64,000 nucleotides of DNA, taken from positions 5,092,001 through 5,156,000 of the forward strand of contig NC_012108.1 of NCBI RefSeq assembly GCF_000020365.1, read 5' to 3'. The notes under the pieces were generated by a model. The model worked only from the letters and a program-made list of their open reading frames with translations, was not told the origin of the DNA and did not search any database. Shown in pieces: positions 25,988 to 34,147 of the stretch. The translations under genes were made by a program, and so were the position numbers. Source of the stretch: Desulforapulum autotrophicum HRM2. Lineage in GTDB: Bacteria; Desulfobacterota; Desulfobacteria; Desulfobacterales; Desulfobacteraceae. Position 1 is the stretch's first letter; every line of letters begins with the position of its first letter.

Positions 25988-26794
25988 ATGAAACTTTCGG
26001 AAAGGATGATCAAAGCAGGATGGAACATCGTCCTTGGTAGGGACGGCTCGTATACGGTGCATGCATCAAAAGCCCGTAAATGCACATTCTCCACGGACAC
26101 GGGCCGATGGTCCGTACCCCTGGAAAAGCTGGAGCAGGCCCTGGAAACCGACCTGGAGCAGATCAAGGCAAAAGATCTTTCGCCCATGATCACCGCCTCC
26201 AAACTGACGGCGCTTGCCCACACCAAACAGTCGTCCCAGCCGATTCGCCTGCTTTGCAAAGAGGGCCTGGTGATTGACCGAACGGTTCTGCACCTGGGGG
26301 TGGGTAGGGAATATGTGGCCCGGGAAGACCTGCTTGCAGCAGGAGCCCGCAAGGTGGCCGACTATGACCCCAACTTTTACCCCGATGAGCAGGTACTGGA
26401 TGCCGTCTATGACGTGATAGTCGCAAGCTATGTCCTTAACATCCTGCCCCCCGACGAACGCAATGGGGTCTACCGCTGCATTGAACGTTGCCTCAAACCA
26501 GGAGGGAAGGCCTACCTCACGGTGCAGGGCGTCTGGCCCGTGGAAAACAAGTATGATATCATTGGAAGGTACAAAGACGGCTACCTGATCAAGACTGGTT
26601 GCAACACCACCTTCCGCAAGGGCTATGAATCAGAACACTTCCTGGAGGAAATCCGTCAAAAATTGGGGGGAAAGCCTGCGGTGCTTAAGATGTTTTACAG
26701 CAACACCCTCGCCGTCTGGATCAGACCGGCTGTCACAGGGAAGGACGAGCTTGCAGTTCAATCATCTCCTGATCCTGGCAAGCCTTTGTGGTAA
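25988..26794 (+). CDS. Class I SAM-dependent methyltransferase, substrate unknown
   Basis: A 268-residue protein. The C-terminal two thirds are a methyltransferase fold: VLHLGVGREYVAREDLLAAG (motif I region, in a variant form), VADYDPNF, the DVIVASYVLNILPPDER post-motif with LKPGGKAYLTV. The N-terminal 90 residues (SKARKCTFSTDTGRW) are not recognised. Similar proteins occur as small conserved methyltransferases of unknown target. The only purine-rich site, GGAGGAG, is 15 bases before the ATG, unusually far, and no other start exists in frame, so translation initiation is uncertain. Lies after the long inverted repeat. Confidence 0.7.
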   Translation: MKLSERMIKAGWNIVLGRDGSYTVHASKARKCTFSTDTGRWSVPLEKLEQALETDLEQIKAKDLSPMITASKLTALAHTKQSSQPIRLLCKEGLVIDRTVLHLGVGREYVAREDLLAAGARKVADYDPNFYPDEQVLDAVYDVIVASYVLNILPPDERNGVYRCIERCLKPGGKAYLTVQGVWPVENKYDIIGRYKDGYLIKTGCNTTFRKGYESEHFLEEIRQKLGGKPAVLKMFYSNTLAVWIRPAVTGKDELAVQSSPDPGKPLW

Positions 26795-26817
26795 ACAATA
26801 GCTGTAAGGACCATCTT

Positions 26818-29436
26818 TCATTCTTCAGATTGTAACACTCTCTTTGTCTCCTGTGTCCGTCCCGTGTTTGAAGACAATGCCTGACTGTCTGCAGAAATTA
26901 CAAAATTGTACCCTGTAAAAAATTCAATCCCTGAGATATCACGGTTCACATGGATCAGGGTCGGAGCGTCAACTGTTTTATATCCTCCGGCCGCTTCCCA
27001 GCTCCCAAGAATATATCCGTCATTATCCGGATCATTGCCGGCATATAAGCGGTAGGCACCTGCCGGCAACCCGGTAAACAAGAATGGATATTCACCGTTT
27101 TCTGCATTTGCCACAACCTGAAAAACCTGGTCTGTTTCCGTATTTACCATCTGAATATAGTGGGTGCCAAGATCCATACCCGTGGATGCCTGGGATGGTT
27201 GATAAACCGTTACCGGTATGGAAAGGGTGTTGGCCGTTGAGGTCAAGGTTATGGTACCTGAATATGAGGTACCTTCGTTCAGCAAGGAGCGGTCCACCGT
27301 GACAAGATAGGTGCCAAGATTTGCGGTATCGGTCTGGTCCCTTGTGATGGTAAGCCAGAACAGGCTTGAAACCGGCTCATCCATCCAGAGATCTCCGTCT
27401 CCGCCATTGGCAATGGTCAATGTCATGGTGTTGGCAGTGGCACCAAAGTTAATGGCACCCGGGGTTGCCGCAAGAACCGGCGGGTCAAGGGTCTGGACGC
27501 CCTGGGCAAGCTCAATGGCGGCAGACAGACATTTCTGGGCATTCACAAGGCCATTGCCATGGAAATCATCCCGTCCCGGAGATCCTGTGTCATCGGTCAG
27601 GCGCATCTCTTCAAGAAGGTCAATTACCGTATCCATATCAAGCCCCGGATAAATGGATTTCATAAGGGCAAACACCCCTGCCACATGGGGGACTGCCATG
27701 GAGGTTCCCTGCAAAAAGGTATACAGGAACCGGATGCTTTCAGAAGAATCATCACCCCCAGTGCTCAATACCCCGTCAGGAAATCCGTCACCATTGATAT
27801 CTGTTGAGGTGTCGCCCCCGGGCGCTGAAATGTCAATCCATGATCCATAGTTGGTATACCAGGCAGCCTTTTTTTCAAGGGTAACAGCACCGACTGCGAC
27901 CACACCCGAATAGGCAGCCGGATAGACCGGCTGGGAGGAGGAATCATTGCCTGCGGCAGCAACCAGTATTGTCCCCATACCCGTCAGGGTGTTGATGATA
28001 TTCTGTTCTGACTGGGAATAACCTGTGGAGCCAAAACTCATGTTGATAATATCTGCCCGTTGCTGGAGGAAAAGCCCTGAATCGTTTTCAAGACCTGCGG
28101 CATACCGCAATGCCTGGACAATATCATAGGAGGTTCCCCCGTCCCGGCCAATAACCCTCAGGGGCATAATCATGGTGTTCCAGGAAATCCCTGCAACTCC
28201 CAGGCTGTTGTTTGTGGCGGCGCCAATGGTTCCGGCCACATGGGTACCGTGGAAACTGCTTGTCGTACCGTTACCCTGACCCCCGGGATCATCTGGATCA
28301 TCGTCAATACCGTCACCGTCCAAACCATTGGCAGGGCTGGAGATAAAGTCATACCCAGGGGTCAGGCGATCGACCATGTCAGGATGATTCAAAAGAACCC
28401 CGGTATCCATAACGGCCACAATGACATCGCTGTCCCCGGTGGTCGTTCCCCAGGCATTGGGCAGATTGATGAGGGGGTAGTTCCACTGGCGGACATAATA
28501 GGGGTCAGACGGGGTGACCACAGAGGGTTTTCTGATGAAGTTGGGCTCAGCATAGTCCACATCCTCCCTCCTCTTCAATGCTTTCAGCAAGTTCAAGGTT
28601 CTGTCTTTTTCCACAAGGGATTCAGAGGCACCCGGAATCAGGGCAGCCGTATCAGATGTTATTTCTTCAACCTGGGATGCAAGACTGCTGATGGAATAAG
28701 TGCTGGGACTGTCAAGCCTCAACAGCACAGGGACCACCCCGCCATGGGTCTCCTGAACAGACAGGGAATCAGCCGCATCCGTTGACTGTTTAAAACCAAC
28801 AATGGCCTCACCCGGCATAAACTTCTGGGATAAAATCATTTGCGAATTTGAAATAGGTACAAGATCATTGCCCAGGGTCAGCACATAGGCAGAGGCGCCA
28901 CTGTGGGCATAGACCCGAATATAGTAGGTACCTGGAACATTGACCTTGAGGGTCTCAATGCCGACAACGTCCTTTGAGCTGTCAACAATCTCAAAAAGCG
29001 CGTTGTAAAGGTAAAGATCCAGGTCATTAATCAAGGAATCGGCAAAGGAAAGGCTTATGATTTCGTTGCCTGTAAAAGAAACAACATAGATGTCCGACCG
29101 ATCGCCCAGGACAAAGGAGGTGCCCGTGGCCCCCTTTAAGGGTTCATTAACGTATCCACCAAGGGTGGATGGGGAGGATATAGATTGGGCAGTTTCGAAT
29201 GTATTGTTTTCTTTAACAGAAGAGTTGGGGTCATTGGTATCCGAGTCCATAAGGTTACCCGAAGATATGACAATTTTTCCACCCACGCTAAAAGCAACAG
29301 GAGAGGGATTCACAATCGAACCATCTTCAGCACCTTGTTCGGTAGCGCCACCACCGCCCCCGCCACCGCAACTGGCACAAAAAAATAAAAGCAGAAGTAT
29401 CTGGATGAAACCAGGCAAATGTATTTTTTTAACCAT
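26818..29436 (-). CDS. Subtilisin-like (S8) serine protease lipoprotein
   Basis: An 872-residue exported protease. Signal peptide with lipobox CASC (Cys23) and a poly-Gly linker; a PPC-type beta domain (about residues 75-190, DRSDIYVVSFTGNE to YYIRVYAHSGASAYVLTLG in two pieces); a propeptide-like region starting FMPGEAIVGFKQS; the catalytic domain with D344 (VMDTGV), H396 (SFHGTHVAG), oxyanion N497 (AAAGNDSS) and S579 (GTSMAVPHVAG); then a beta-rich C-terminal part (SxTANTLSIPVTVYQ). It would degrade proteins outside the inner membrane. Its start is supported by AAAGGAGAAAAG before ATG. Divergent from the RlmK-like gene. Confidence 0.93.
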   Translation of the reverse strand: MVKKIHLPGFIQILLLLFFCASCGGGGGGGATEQGAEDGSIVNPSPVAFSVGGKIVISSGNLMDSDTNDPNSSVKENNTFETAQSISSPSTLGGYVNEPLKGATGTSFVLGDRSDIYVVSFTGNEIISLSFADSLINDLDLYLYNALFEIVDSSKDVVGIETLKVNVPGTYYIRVYAHSGASAYVLTLGNDLVPISNSQMILSQKFMPGEAIVGFKQSTDAADSLSVQETHGGVVPVLLRLDSPSTYSISSLASQVEEITSDTAALIPGASESLVEKDRTLNLLKALKRREDVDYAEPNFIRKPSVVTPSDPYYVRQWNYPLINLPNAWGTTTGDSDVIVAVMDTGVLLNHPDMVDRLTPGYDFISSPANGLDGDGIDDDPDDPGGQGNGTTSSFHGTHVAGTIGAATNNSLGVAGISWNTMIMPLRVIGRDGGTSYDIVQALRYAAGLENDSGLFLQQRADIINMSFGSTGYSQSEQNIINTLTGMGTILVAAAGNDSSSQPVYPAAYSGVVAVGAVTLEKKAAWYTNYGSWIDISAPGGDTSTDINGDGFPDGVLSTGGDDSSESIRFLYTFLQGTSMAVPHVAGVFALMKSIYPGLDMDTVIDLLEEMRLTDDTGSPGRDDFHGNGLVNAQKCLSAAIELAQGVQTLDPPVLAATPGAINFGATANTMTLTIANGGDGDLWMDEPVSSLFWLTITRDQTDTANLGTYLVTVDRSLLNEGTSYSGTITLTSTANTLSIPVTVYQPSQASTGMDLGTHYIQMVNTETDQVFQVVANAENGEYPFLFTGLPAGAYRLYAGNDPDNDGYILGSWEAAGGYKTVDAPTLIHVNRDISGIEFFTGYNFVISADSQALSSNTGRTQETKRVLQSEE

Positions 29437-29594
29437 CCCGCTTTTCTCCTTTTAATCCTAGTCGATGGAACACGATATAAATATCAAAAGAGAAAAGCAA
29501 CAAGAGATTGGCATTGACTTGACTTGTACCCCTGCAAACCGCTATAATTACGATTTTTATGAACAGGTTACAGTGCAGGGGGCAACCGGAAAGC

Positions 29595-30560
29595 ATGGCA
29601 GATTCAGCATCAACGGAAAAACAAAAACACCAGGCAGAGATGCTTGCCAACAGGGTAAAAAAACGGTTCAAGCACCTTAGCAAACGGTTTAAGCGGCAAA
29701 ACATCGAAATTTTCAGACTCTACGACTGGGAAATACCTGAAATCCGGGCAGTTGTCGACTGGTATGCTGGGCACCTTGTAATTGCCGAATACACCCGACA
29801 GCACTCGGTTCCCCAATGGCTGCCCATGATGGCAGAGGCTCTTGCCCAGGCCCTTGACGTTCCCATGGAAAACGTCCACCTCAAAGAACGACGGGTGGGC
29901 AAAATGGACGGAAAACGGTATGAACGACTCGATCAGACCAATGCCAGAATCGTCATGAACGAGCGGGATTTAAAATTTTTCATCAACCCCTCTGACTATG
30001 TGGACACAGGCCTTTTTTCAGACCACAGAAACACCCGCCAGATGGTCAGGCAAATGGCTGCAGGCAAGGATTTTCTGAACCTGTACTGCTACACGGGCTC
30101 GTTCTCCTGCTATGCAGCAAAGGGGGGGGCAAGGTCAACCCTGTCCGTGGATCGTTCCGACACGGCCATCTCCTGGGCAGGGGAGAACATGGCACTTAAC
30201 GGCCTTGGGTCTGAAACCAATGTTTTGGTCCAGGCACCGACCTTTGACTTCTTAAAGCAGGCAGCAGACAACAACCAGACCTTTGACCTTGCCGTTGTGG
30301 ATCCCCCATCGTTTTCCACATCAAGGGACAACAACGAGGAATTCGACATATCAAGGGACCACCCACAGCTGCTTTTAGCAGTGGTCAAGGTAATGAGACC
30401 CGGAGCAACCCTCTTTTTTTCAACCAACCACCAGAATTTTTCTCCCCGCATGGGAACACTCCCTGTACAAGAGACCCTTGAAATAACAGCCAAAACCATT
30501 CCAGAAGATTATCAGCACAAGAACAAAACCATCCACCGCTGCTGGAAAATCCTGGTATAA
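29595..30560 (+). CDS. rRNA large-subunit methyltransferase, RlmK-like (C-terminal half of RlmL)
   Basis: A 321-residue class I methyltransferase matching the RlmK half of E. coli RlmKL, which makes m7G2069 in 23S rRNA. Seen: KRQNIEIFRLYDWEIPEI, YVDTGLFSDHRNTRQMV, motif I FLNLYCYTGSFSCYAAKGGA, SVDRSDTAISWAGENM, motif IV VVDPPSFSTS, and the closing FSTNHQNF. It lacks the THUMP/RlmL half, which may be a separate gene elsewhere. I prefer ATG 29595 (MADSASTEK) to the ORF start 12 codons earlier, on weak GGAAA. A copy of the dispersed hairpin repeat starts directly at its TAA. Confidence 0.85.
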   Translation: MADSASTEKQKHQAEMLANRVKKRFKHLSKRFKRQNIEIFRLYDWEIPEIRAVVDWYAGHLVIAEYTRQHSVPQWLPMMAEALAQALDVPMENVHLKERRVGKMDGKRYERLDQTNARIVMNERDLKFFINPSDYVDTGLFSDHRNTRQMVRQMAAGKDFLNLYCYTGSFSCYAAKGGARSTLSVDRSDTAISWAGENMALNGLGSETNVLVQAPTFDFLKQAADNNQTFDLAVVDPPSFSTSRDNNEEFDISRDHPQLLLAVVKVMRPGATLFFSTNHQNFSPRMGTLPVQETLEITAKTIPEDYQHKNKTIHRCWKILV

Positions 30561-30642
30561 CCGGCACGACCGGAGCAAAGTATAACCTCCGGCCACAACA
30601 AAATTTGAAACCCCTTCATTGACAATGCTTTGACGAGTGTTT
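30561..30642 (+). repeat. Dispersed hairpin repeat, long copy A
   Basis: Begins CCGGCACGACCGGAGC right after the stop codon, pairs with CTCCGGCC, and continues into a conserved tail (TTTGAAACCCCTTCATTGAC, then AATGCTTTGACGAGTGTTT) ending 22 bases before the DUF2959 gene. The copy at 33865-33944 on the opposite strand shares the whole unit, including the tail at about 90% identity, and also ends about 21 bases before a gene start. The tail contains TTGACA (30619-30624) with CATATAAG 18-20 bases on; a promoter is possible but would leave a leader of only about ten bases. Confidence 0.75.
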
Positions 30643-30664
30643 CATATAAGAAAAAGGAGAAATC

Positions 30665-31345
30665 ATGGAGAGACAAGCAAGTCCAGACCATTATCCCTCT
30701 ATTCCGGCAATCATGCTTGTACTGGTTGTTTGTTCACTGGTCCTTTGCGCGTGCTCTGGCACCTATTATAAGACCATGGAAAAAATAGGGGTCCACAAAC
30801 GCGATATCCTGGTTGACCGGGTGGAACGGGCCAGGGACTCCCAGGCCGATGCCCAGGAGCAGTTCAAAAGCGCCCTGGAACAGTTCGGGTCAGTGGTCCA
30901 GCTCAAAGAGAGTGACCTTAAGGTCGCCTATGACCGGCTCAATTCCGCCTATGAAGAGAGTGACAGGGCTGCAGTCGAAGTAACTGACCGTATCGACAAG
31001 GTCGAGGACGTTGCCCAGGCCCTGTTTGATGAATGGAAATCGGAACTTGAGCTTTACCAGAACCCGGAGCTTCGCCGTTCAAGCCAGCAGCAGCTCAACC
31101 GGACACGATCCCGTTACCGCTCAATGCTGGCGGTCATGCACAAGGCCGAGAAAAGCATGACCCCTGTGCTTATCACCTTCAGGGACAATGTCCTGTTCCT
31201 TAAGCACAACCTCAATGCCCAGGCCATCGGTTCTCTGCAGTATGAGTTCAAATCCCTTGAACAACGCATCAACCGACTGATCCAGGAGATGAATACGGCC
31301 ATTGAATCATCCAACGCCTTTATAAACGAATTGACAAAGAGCTGA
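30665..31345 (+). CDS. DUF2959-family lipoprotein
   Basis: A 226-residue protein with an N-terminal membrane/lipoprotein signal (lipobox CAC-S near residue 29-30) followed by SGTYYKTMEKIGVHKRDILV, the hallmark start of DUF2959, and long charged helices likely to form a coiled coil. The family is widespread in Gammaproteobacteria and marine anaerobes; its function is unknown. AAAAGGAGA before ATG 30665 is strong. Sits between the repeat copy and hisD; gap to hisD 26 bases, so co-transcription is likely although no functional link is evident. Confidence 0.8.
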   Translation: MERQASPDHYPSIPAIMLVLVVCSLVLCACSGTYYKTMEKIGVHKRDILVDRVERARDSQADAQEQFKSALEQFGSVVQLKESDLKVAYDRLNSAYEESDRAAVEVTDRIDKVEDVAQALFDEWKSELELYQNPELRRSSQQQLNRTRSRYRSMLAVMHKAEKSMTPVLITFRDNVLFLKHNLNAQAIGSLQYEFKSLEQRINRLIQEMNTAIESSNAFINELTKS

Positions 31346-31371
31346 AACCAGAGACCATAGGGAAATATGAG

Positions 31372-32670
31372 ATGAAAATTTACACCTACCCCTCCCCTGA
31401 GGGGGAACAACGTATTTGTGACACCCTGAAGCGGGGCCTTGGATTTACCCCTGAAAACCAGAGGGCCGTTGAAGCCTATATCGAAGATGTCAGAACAAGG
31501 GGAGACCAGGCCCTGGTCGAATACACCAATCAATTTGACTCTTCCCAGGTGACCCGTGACACCCTGAAGGTCAGCCAGCAGGAGATCGAAGAGGCAAAGA
31601 CCCTGGTGGATTCTGATTTTTCAAGGGCCCTTGACCGGGCCGTGGACCAACTTGGAACTTTCCACTCAAGGCAACGCCAGAATTCGTGGATCGACACCCC
31701 CAGAAACGGGGTCATGGTCGGCCAGATGGTTAACCCTGTGGATGCGGCCGGCATTTATGCCCCCGGGGCAAAGGGCGGAAAAACCCCCCTGGTCAGTTCC
31801 GTTCTCATGGGGGGCATTCCTGCCAGGGTGGCAGGCGTAAAATCATGCTGTCTCATGACACCGCCCATGGAAAACGGCAAGATAAACCCCTACATGCTGG
31901 TTGCGGCAGACCGGGTGGGAATCAACGCCATCTTTAAGGCCGGAAGCGCCTGGGCCATTGCTGCCCTTGCCTTTGGCACCGAATCCGTGCCCAAGGTGGA
32001 TGTGATCGTGGGACCAGGTAACATCTTTGTCACCCTGGCCAAAAAAATCGTGTCAGGAATTGTCGGCATTGATATGATAGCGGGTCCGAGCGAGATCCTT
32101 ATTATTGCAGACAAGGGTGCCAATCCAGACCATATTGCGGCCGACCTTCTTTCCCAGGCCGAGCACGACCCCATGGCGTCGGCCATCCTTGTCACCGATT
32201 CCATGGAAATGGCAACCCGGACAAAGGCGGCCCTGGAGATCCAGGTCAAAGCCCTGGGCCGCAGACAGATCGCCCAGCGGTCCATTGATGACTTTGGTGC
32301 CATCATGAAGGTTCCAGACATTGATACGGCAATCGCCCTTGCCAACCGCCTTGCCCCTGAGCACCTGGAACTCATTGTTGATAACCCCTTTGACCAGGTG
32401 GGAAAGATCAAAAACGCAGGCGCTGTTTTCCTTGGCCCCTACACCCCGGAGCCCATGGGAGATTACATTGCAGGGCCTAACCATGTGCTGCCCACTGCCG
32501 GTACGGCCAGGTTCTCATCGGCCCTGGGCGTGGATAATTTCACCAAACGAACCAGCCTGATCAATTATTCAAAGGAGGCCTTTGACCGTGAGGCCCAGGA
32601 TGTGATGGTCCTGGCCAATATTGAGGGGCTTGGAGCCCATGCAAACTCGGTCCGCATCAGGACAAAATAA
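31372..32670 (+). CDS. hisD: Histidinol dehydrogenase HisD
   Basis: A 432-residue zinc-dependent enzyme that oxidises L-histidinol to L-histidine with two NAD+, the last two steps of histidine synthesis. Family marks: PVDAAGIYAPGAKGGKTPLVSS, FGTESVPKVDVIVGPGNIFV, the zinc/substrate site LLSQAEHDPMASAIL (Gln and His ligands), catalytic Glu-His in NRLAPEHLELI, and GPYTPEPMGDYIAGPNHVLP. Length matches the family (430-440). No other his genes are in the window, so the pathway is dispersed here. A bidirectional terminator follows. Confidence 0.96.
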   Translation: MKIYTYPSPEGEQRICDTLKRGLGFTPENQRAVEAYIEDVRTRGDQALVEYTNQFDSSQVTRDTLKVSQQEIEEAKTLVDSDFSRALDRAVDQLGTFHSRQRQNSWIDTPRNGVMVGQMVNPVDAAGIYAPGAKGGKTPLVSSVLMGGIPARVAGVKSCCLMTPPMENGKINPYMLVAADRVGINAIFKAGSAWAIAALAFGTESVPKVDVIVGPGNIFVTLAKKIVSGIVGIDMIAGPSEILIIADKGANPDHIAADLLSQAEHDPMASAILVTDSMEMATRTKAALEIQVKALGRRQIAQRSIDDFGAIMKVPDIDTAIALANRLAPEHLELIVDNPFDQVGKIKNAGAVFLGPYTPEPMGDYIAGPNHVLPTAGTARFSSALGVDNFTKRTSLINYSKEAFDREAQDVMVLANIEGLGAHANSVRIRTK

Positions 32671-32682
32671 AAAACCCCGTTA

Positions 32683-32724
32683 AAAAGCCGCCAATCCCAA
32701 GAATATTTGGAACTGGCGGCTTTT
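32683..32724. terminator. Bidirectional terminator between hisD and the Cys-rich gene
   Basis: AAAAGCCGCCA (32683-32693) pairs perfectly with TGGCGGCTTTT (32714-32724); the loop can form CCAA/TTGG. A-rich left and T-rich right flanks suit termination on both strands. Confidence 0.85.
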
Positions 32725-32771
32725 AAATTGCGGTTCCGGCGATTCCTGTTCAAAGGAATTTCAGCCAGGCG

Positions 32772-32990
32772 TCACTGGTTGCCGAACCCGTTCTGGGCAC
32801 TGCAGTCAGGGCACTCCCAGGTGATGCCGTTGCAGGTCATACCCCACTGATTTTCGTACATGCAGTCCTGACAGATGGCAAAACCGCACCTGCATGTCCA
32901 GCAGAACATGACGGTTTTGCCGCAGCAATGGCACACCTTGCCCTGTTTTTTCCGACGCTTTTCTCTTCTCGTTTTCTGTGCTTCAGTCAT
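32772..32990 (-). CDS. Small Cys-rich protein, probable zinc ribbon
   Basis: A 72-residue protein with a basic N-terminus (TRREKRRKKQGK) followed by eleven cysteines in pairs: CHCC, CWTCRC, CQDC, C, CPDC. The spacing suggests two or more zinc or iron-sulfur sites. Its ATG lies 8 bases inside the end of the ZnuA-like gene, so its translation is coupled to it. A role in metal (zinc) handling or sensing is inferred from that coupling only. Not recognised as a named family. Confidence 0.72.
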   Translation of the reverse strand: MTEAQKTRREKRRKKQGKVCHCCGKTVMFCWTCRCGFAICQDCMYENQWGMTCNGITWECPDCSAQNGFGNQ

Positions 32991-33843
32991 GGGTTCCCTG
33001 GTTAAATGCTCTTTTTATAGTCTGAGCCATTTCCGTCAAATTGTTGATATAATCCCGGGCCAGAGGATCCAGGGGAATGACCACACCGTTGACGGCCGTT
33101 GCGATCTTGTCTGCCGTTCGGGTATCAAACTGGGGCTGGACAAAGATCACCCGTGCCTTTTCGGCCCGGGCCTGTTTGATAAAGTCTGCCAGGGCCCTCC
33201 CCTTTGGGGCCTTTCCTTCAACCTCAACGGCCATCTGGATCAGCCCGTACTGGTCTGCAAAATAGCCGAACACGGGGTGAAACACAAAAATGGTTTCACC
33301 GGCCACGGGCCCAAGGGCCGTTGCAATGTTCTGGTCAAGGTGGTCAAGATCAGCCTGGAATAGTTGAAGATTGGCCCTGAAATCGTCGGATGATTCCGGA
33401 AGTACCTGACAAAGGGCATTGCAAATATTTTCCGCCTGCCGTTTCACAAGAATGGGATTCATCCACACATGGGGGTCTGTTCCGCCACCAGCGAACTGCC
33501 TCAATGCAATCCCCTGTGTGGTGTCAACGATGGTCAATCCCTTGATGGCTCCTTTAATCTTGGGCATGAACGACCGCTCAAAGGGCACGCCAATGGTGAA
33601 AAAAAGCCCGGCCTCGGCAAGCTTTGCCATCTGGGAGGGGTTGGGGGAATAAATGGCAGGGCTCTTACCCGGCGGCACAAGCACCTCCACTGCCACCCGA
33701 TCTCCTGCGATACGTTCCACAAAATAGGCCTGGGGTTCAATACTCACGAACACGGTCATGGGTTCCGGTGCCATTGCCTGGACCTGACAGACCATGGTCA
33801 GAACCAGGACAAGGGCGTATGGAATAAATCGAAATAAAACCAT
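32983..33843 (-). CDS. Metal-ion ABC transporter binding protein, ZnuA-like
   Basis: A 286-residue cluster A-I binding protein with a signal peptide (cut after VQA). VFVSIEPQAYFVERIAGDRV, DPHVWMNPILVKRQAENI, VFHPVFGYFADQYGL and FVQPQFDTRTADKIA give two of the usual His ligands and the acidic ligand region. The first His ligand of ZnuA (normally in a (D/N)PHxYEP motif) is replaced: the equivalent loop reads GKSPAIYSPNPSQM. No metal permease or ATPase genes adjoin it in the window, so it would need partners elsewhere. AAGGAGA before ATG 33843. Followed by the overlapping Cys-rich gene; the repeat copy B precedes it. Confidence 0.85.
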   Translation of the reverse strand: MVLFRFIPYALVLVLTMVCQVQAMAPEPMTVFVSIEPQAYFVERIAGDRVAVEVLVPPGKSPAIYSPNPSQMAKLAEAGLFFTIGVPFERSFMPKIKGAIKGLTIVDTTQGIALRQFAGGGTDPHVWMNPILVKRQAENICNALCQVLPESSDDFRANLQLFQADLDHLDQNIATALGPVAGETIFVFHPVFGYFADQYGLIQMAVEVEGKAPKGRALADFIKQARAEKARVIFVQPQFDTRTADKIATAVNGVVIPLDPLARDYINNLTEMAQTIKRAFNQGTHD

Positions 33844-33864
33844 CTGAATCTCCTTTTTTATTTA

Positions 33865-33944
33865 AAACACCCGTCAAAGCATTGTCAATGAAGGCGTTTC
33901 AAAATTCGTTGAGGCCGGAGCCATAACTCGCTCCGGCCGTGCCG
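33865..33944 (-). repeat. Dispersed hairpin repeat, long copy B
   Basis: Read on the minus strand it starts CGGCACGGCCGGAGC, closes with GCTCCGGCC, and has the same tail as copy A (TTGAAACGCCTTCATTGACA and AATGCTTTGACGGGTGTTT). It ends 21 bases before the ZnuA-like ATG. TTGACA (33883-33888, minus) with TTAAAT 17 bases on could be a promoter, but the start site would then fall at the ribosome-binding site. Confidence 0.75.
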
Positions 33945-33952
33945 TTTATATA

Positions 33953-34123
33953 AAACTCGTTTCAACCGGCAGGCGGAAACGGGTGTTACCCTTCTCTCAT
34001 TCTCGCAGGCCGTCCATGGCCTGCTCCGAGGGAAATGGCAACTCCTTGGACCTCGTATCCACCGTTGCCATTTAATCCGTTCAGAGCAACACCCGTTCCC
34101 GCCTGCCTACTATTGTCGAGTTT
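33953..34123. repeat. Branched inverted-repeat element (possible structured RNA or MITE)
   Basis: A closing stem pairs GGCAGGCGGAAACGGGTGTT (33968-33987) with the complement at 34088-34107, one mismatch in 20. Outside it AAACTCG (33953-33959) pairs with CGAGTTT (34117-34123). Inside are two further perfect hairpins: GCAGGCC/GGCCTGC (34005-34011, 34018-34024) and AAATGGCAAC/GTTGCCATTT (34033-34042, 34064-34073). The result is a multi-branched fold of about 170 bases in the gap between the ZnuA-like gene and the TRAP operon. No coding potential; no known riboswitch class recognised. Confidence 0.7.
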
Positions 34124-34147
34124 CATGCTTCGTTTTGGCCATGACGG

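Noticed and set aside
30619-30650. Firm sigma-70 promoter in the repeat tail
   Set aside because: TTGACA is perfect but the -10 match is partial and the transcript would start at the ribosome-binding site; kept only as a hypothesis in the findings.
33953-34123. Integron attC site
   Set aside because: The fold lacks the paired R and L boxes with the AAC/GTT core, and no integrase or cassette array is near.
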